Positions 6,213 through 6,754 of a stretch of 6,754 bases of DNA are shown piece by piece. Source of the DNA: Cyanobium sp. M55B138. GTDB taxonomy: Bacteria > Cyanobacteriota > Cyanobacteriia > PCC-6307 > Cyanobiaceae. The notes beneath the pieces were generated by a model. It had not been told where the DNA came from. It was given only the letters and a program-made list of their open reading frames with translations, and searched no databases. Each line of letters opens with the position of its first letter. Positions within the stretch are counted from its first letter, which is position 1. Position numbers and translations under genes: made by a program. The stretch covers positions 1 to 6,754 of the forward strand of contig JAGYNF010000087.1 of NCBI GenBank assembly GCA_018400215.1. Reading direction: 5' to 3'.

Positions 6213-6754
6213 CCCTGACGAACAGCGACACCTGGACTGCTGCCGACAGCGCGAGCCTCTACGGGCTGGATCGCTGGGGTGACCCCTACTTCTCCGTGAG
6301 CGATCGCGGCCACGTGTGCGTGCAGCCCCAGGGGGAGCGGGGCGGCTCGCTGGATCTGGTGGAACTGGTGCGGGAGCTGCAGGGCCGCAACCTGCGCCTG
6401 CCGCTGCTGGTGCGCTTCGACGACATCCTCGAAGACCGGCTGGAGCGGCTGCACGGCGCCTTTGAGCGGGCGATCGCCCAATACGGCTACGCCGGCCGCT
6501 ACCAGGGCGTGTTCCCTGTGAAGTGCAACCAGCAGCGCCACGTGGTGGAACAGCTGGTGGAGAGCGGCCGCCGCTGGCATTTCGGCCTGGAGGCCGGCAG
6601 CAAGGCCGAGCTGCTGATCGCCCTCTCCCTGGTCGACGACCCCGAAGCCCTGCTGATCTGCAACGGCTACAAAGACCAGCGCTACATCGAGACGGCGATC
6701 CTGGCCCGACGCCTCGGCCGCCAGCCGGTGGTGGTGATCGAGCAGGCCGATGAG
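6209..6754 (+). CDS. speA: Biosynthetic arginine decarboxylase, N-terminal part (cut by the window edge)
   Basis: SpeA removes CO2 from L-arginine to make agmatine, the first step of the plant/bacterial putrescine-spermidine route; it uses PLP and Mg2+. The first 182 residues are visible of a usual length near 640. After a short leader come WTAADSASLYGLDRWGDPYF and FDDILEDRLERLHGAF, then VFPVKCNQQRHVVE with Lys105 as the expected PLP Schiff-base lysine, FGLEAGSKAELLIALS, and ICNGYKDQRYIETAILARR. All are typical of cyanobacterial SpeA and unbroken. No ATG occurs before the conserved region. The GTG at 6209 fits the family N-terminus and overlaps the toxin stop by four bases (GTGA); the frame is also open further upstream inside the toxin gene, so a longer start cannot be excluded. 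With no intergenic space, speA is probably transcribed with the toxin-antitoxin pair or from a promoter inside it. Confidence 0.94.
   Translation, partial: MTLTNSDTWTAADSASLYGLDRWGDPYFSVSDRGHVCVQPQGERGGSLDLVELVRELQGRNLRLPLLVRFDDILEDRLERLHGAFERAIAQYGYAGRYQGVFPVKCNQQRHVVEQLVESGRRWHFGLEAGSKAELLIALSLVDDPEALLICNGYKDQRYIETAILARRLGRQPVVVIEQADE
6300..6307. repeat. HIP1 octamer GCGATCGC (first in speA)
   Basis: An exact copy inside the 5' part of speA. Confidence 0.8.
6470..6477. repeat. HIP1 octamer GCGATCGC (second in speA)
   Basis: An exact copy extended to GGGCGATCGCCC (6468-6479), the second within 180 bp in speA. Confidence 0.8.

Noticed and set aside
5524..6216. AGGGTCA (5524-5530) and TGACCCT (6210-6216) as possible terminal inverted repeats bounding the TA pair
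   Set aside because: Only seven bases match, there is no target-site duplication and no transposase, and the right copy lies across the speA start. Chance is the simpler reading.

Overview
The window looks like chromosomal core DNA with accessory insertions from a high-GC picocyanobacterium of the Synechococcus/Cyanobium type. This rests on the recognisable sequences of GatB, Ndk and SpeA, on the GC-rich codon use, and on four copies of the cyanobacterial palindrome HIP1 (GCGATCGC). HIP1 is generally reported as abundant in many freshwater cyanobacteria and scarce in marine Prochlorococcus/Synechococcus, so a freshwater or brackish Cyanobium-like host is the best guess; this is inference.

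Layout: gatB (- strand, 3' end cut off by the left edge) is divergent from three tightly packed + strand genes: an AGCS-family Na+/alanine-glycine symporter, an NhaP2-like cation/proton antiporter that overlaps it by ATGA, and a ThiO/DAO-type FAD-dependent glycine oxidase 27 bp further on. thiO converges on, and overlaps by 25 bp, ndk (- strand, nucleoside diphosphate kinase). A 100-bp divergent spacer with two perfect palindromes then leads to a type II toxin-antitoxin pair (Phd/YefM-type antitoxin, VapC/PIN toxin; ATGA overlap). The toxin stop overlaps a GTG start of speA (arginine decarboxylase, cut off by the right edge) in a GTGA junction.

How the genes may work together: gatB, ndk and speA are housekeeping genes (Gln-tRNA amidation, NTP balance, polyamine synthesis). 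From memory, gatB, thiO, ndk and speA form a conserved neighbourhood in picocyanobacteria, which would make the symporter/antiporter pair and the toxin-antitoxin pair accessory additions between conserved genes. The + strand trio is suggestive: the symporter would bring in glycine or alanine with Na+, the antiporter could expel Na+, and ThiO could oxidise glycine. That linkage is a hypothesis from gene order only.

No RNA gene, insertion sequence, CRISPR array, riboswitch or convincing intrinsic terminator was seen. No stretch longer than about 100 bp lacks a gene. I see no radically new system. The most notable points are the TA module fused by translational overlap to speA, its candidate operator, and the transport-oxidase trio.
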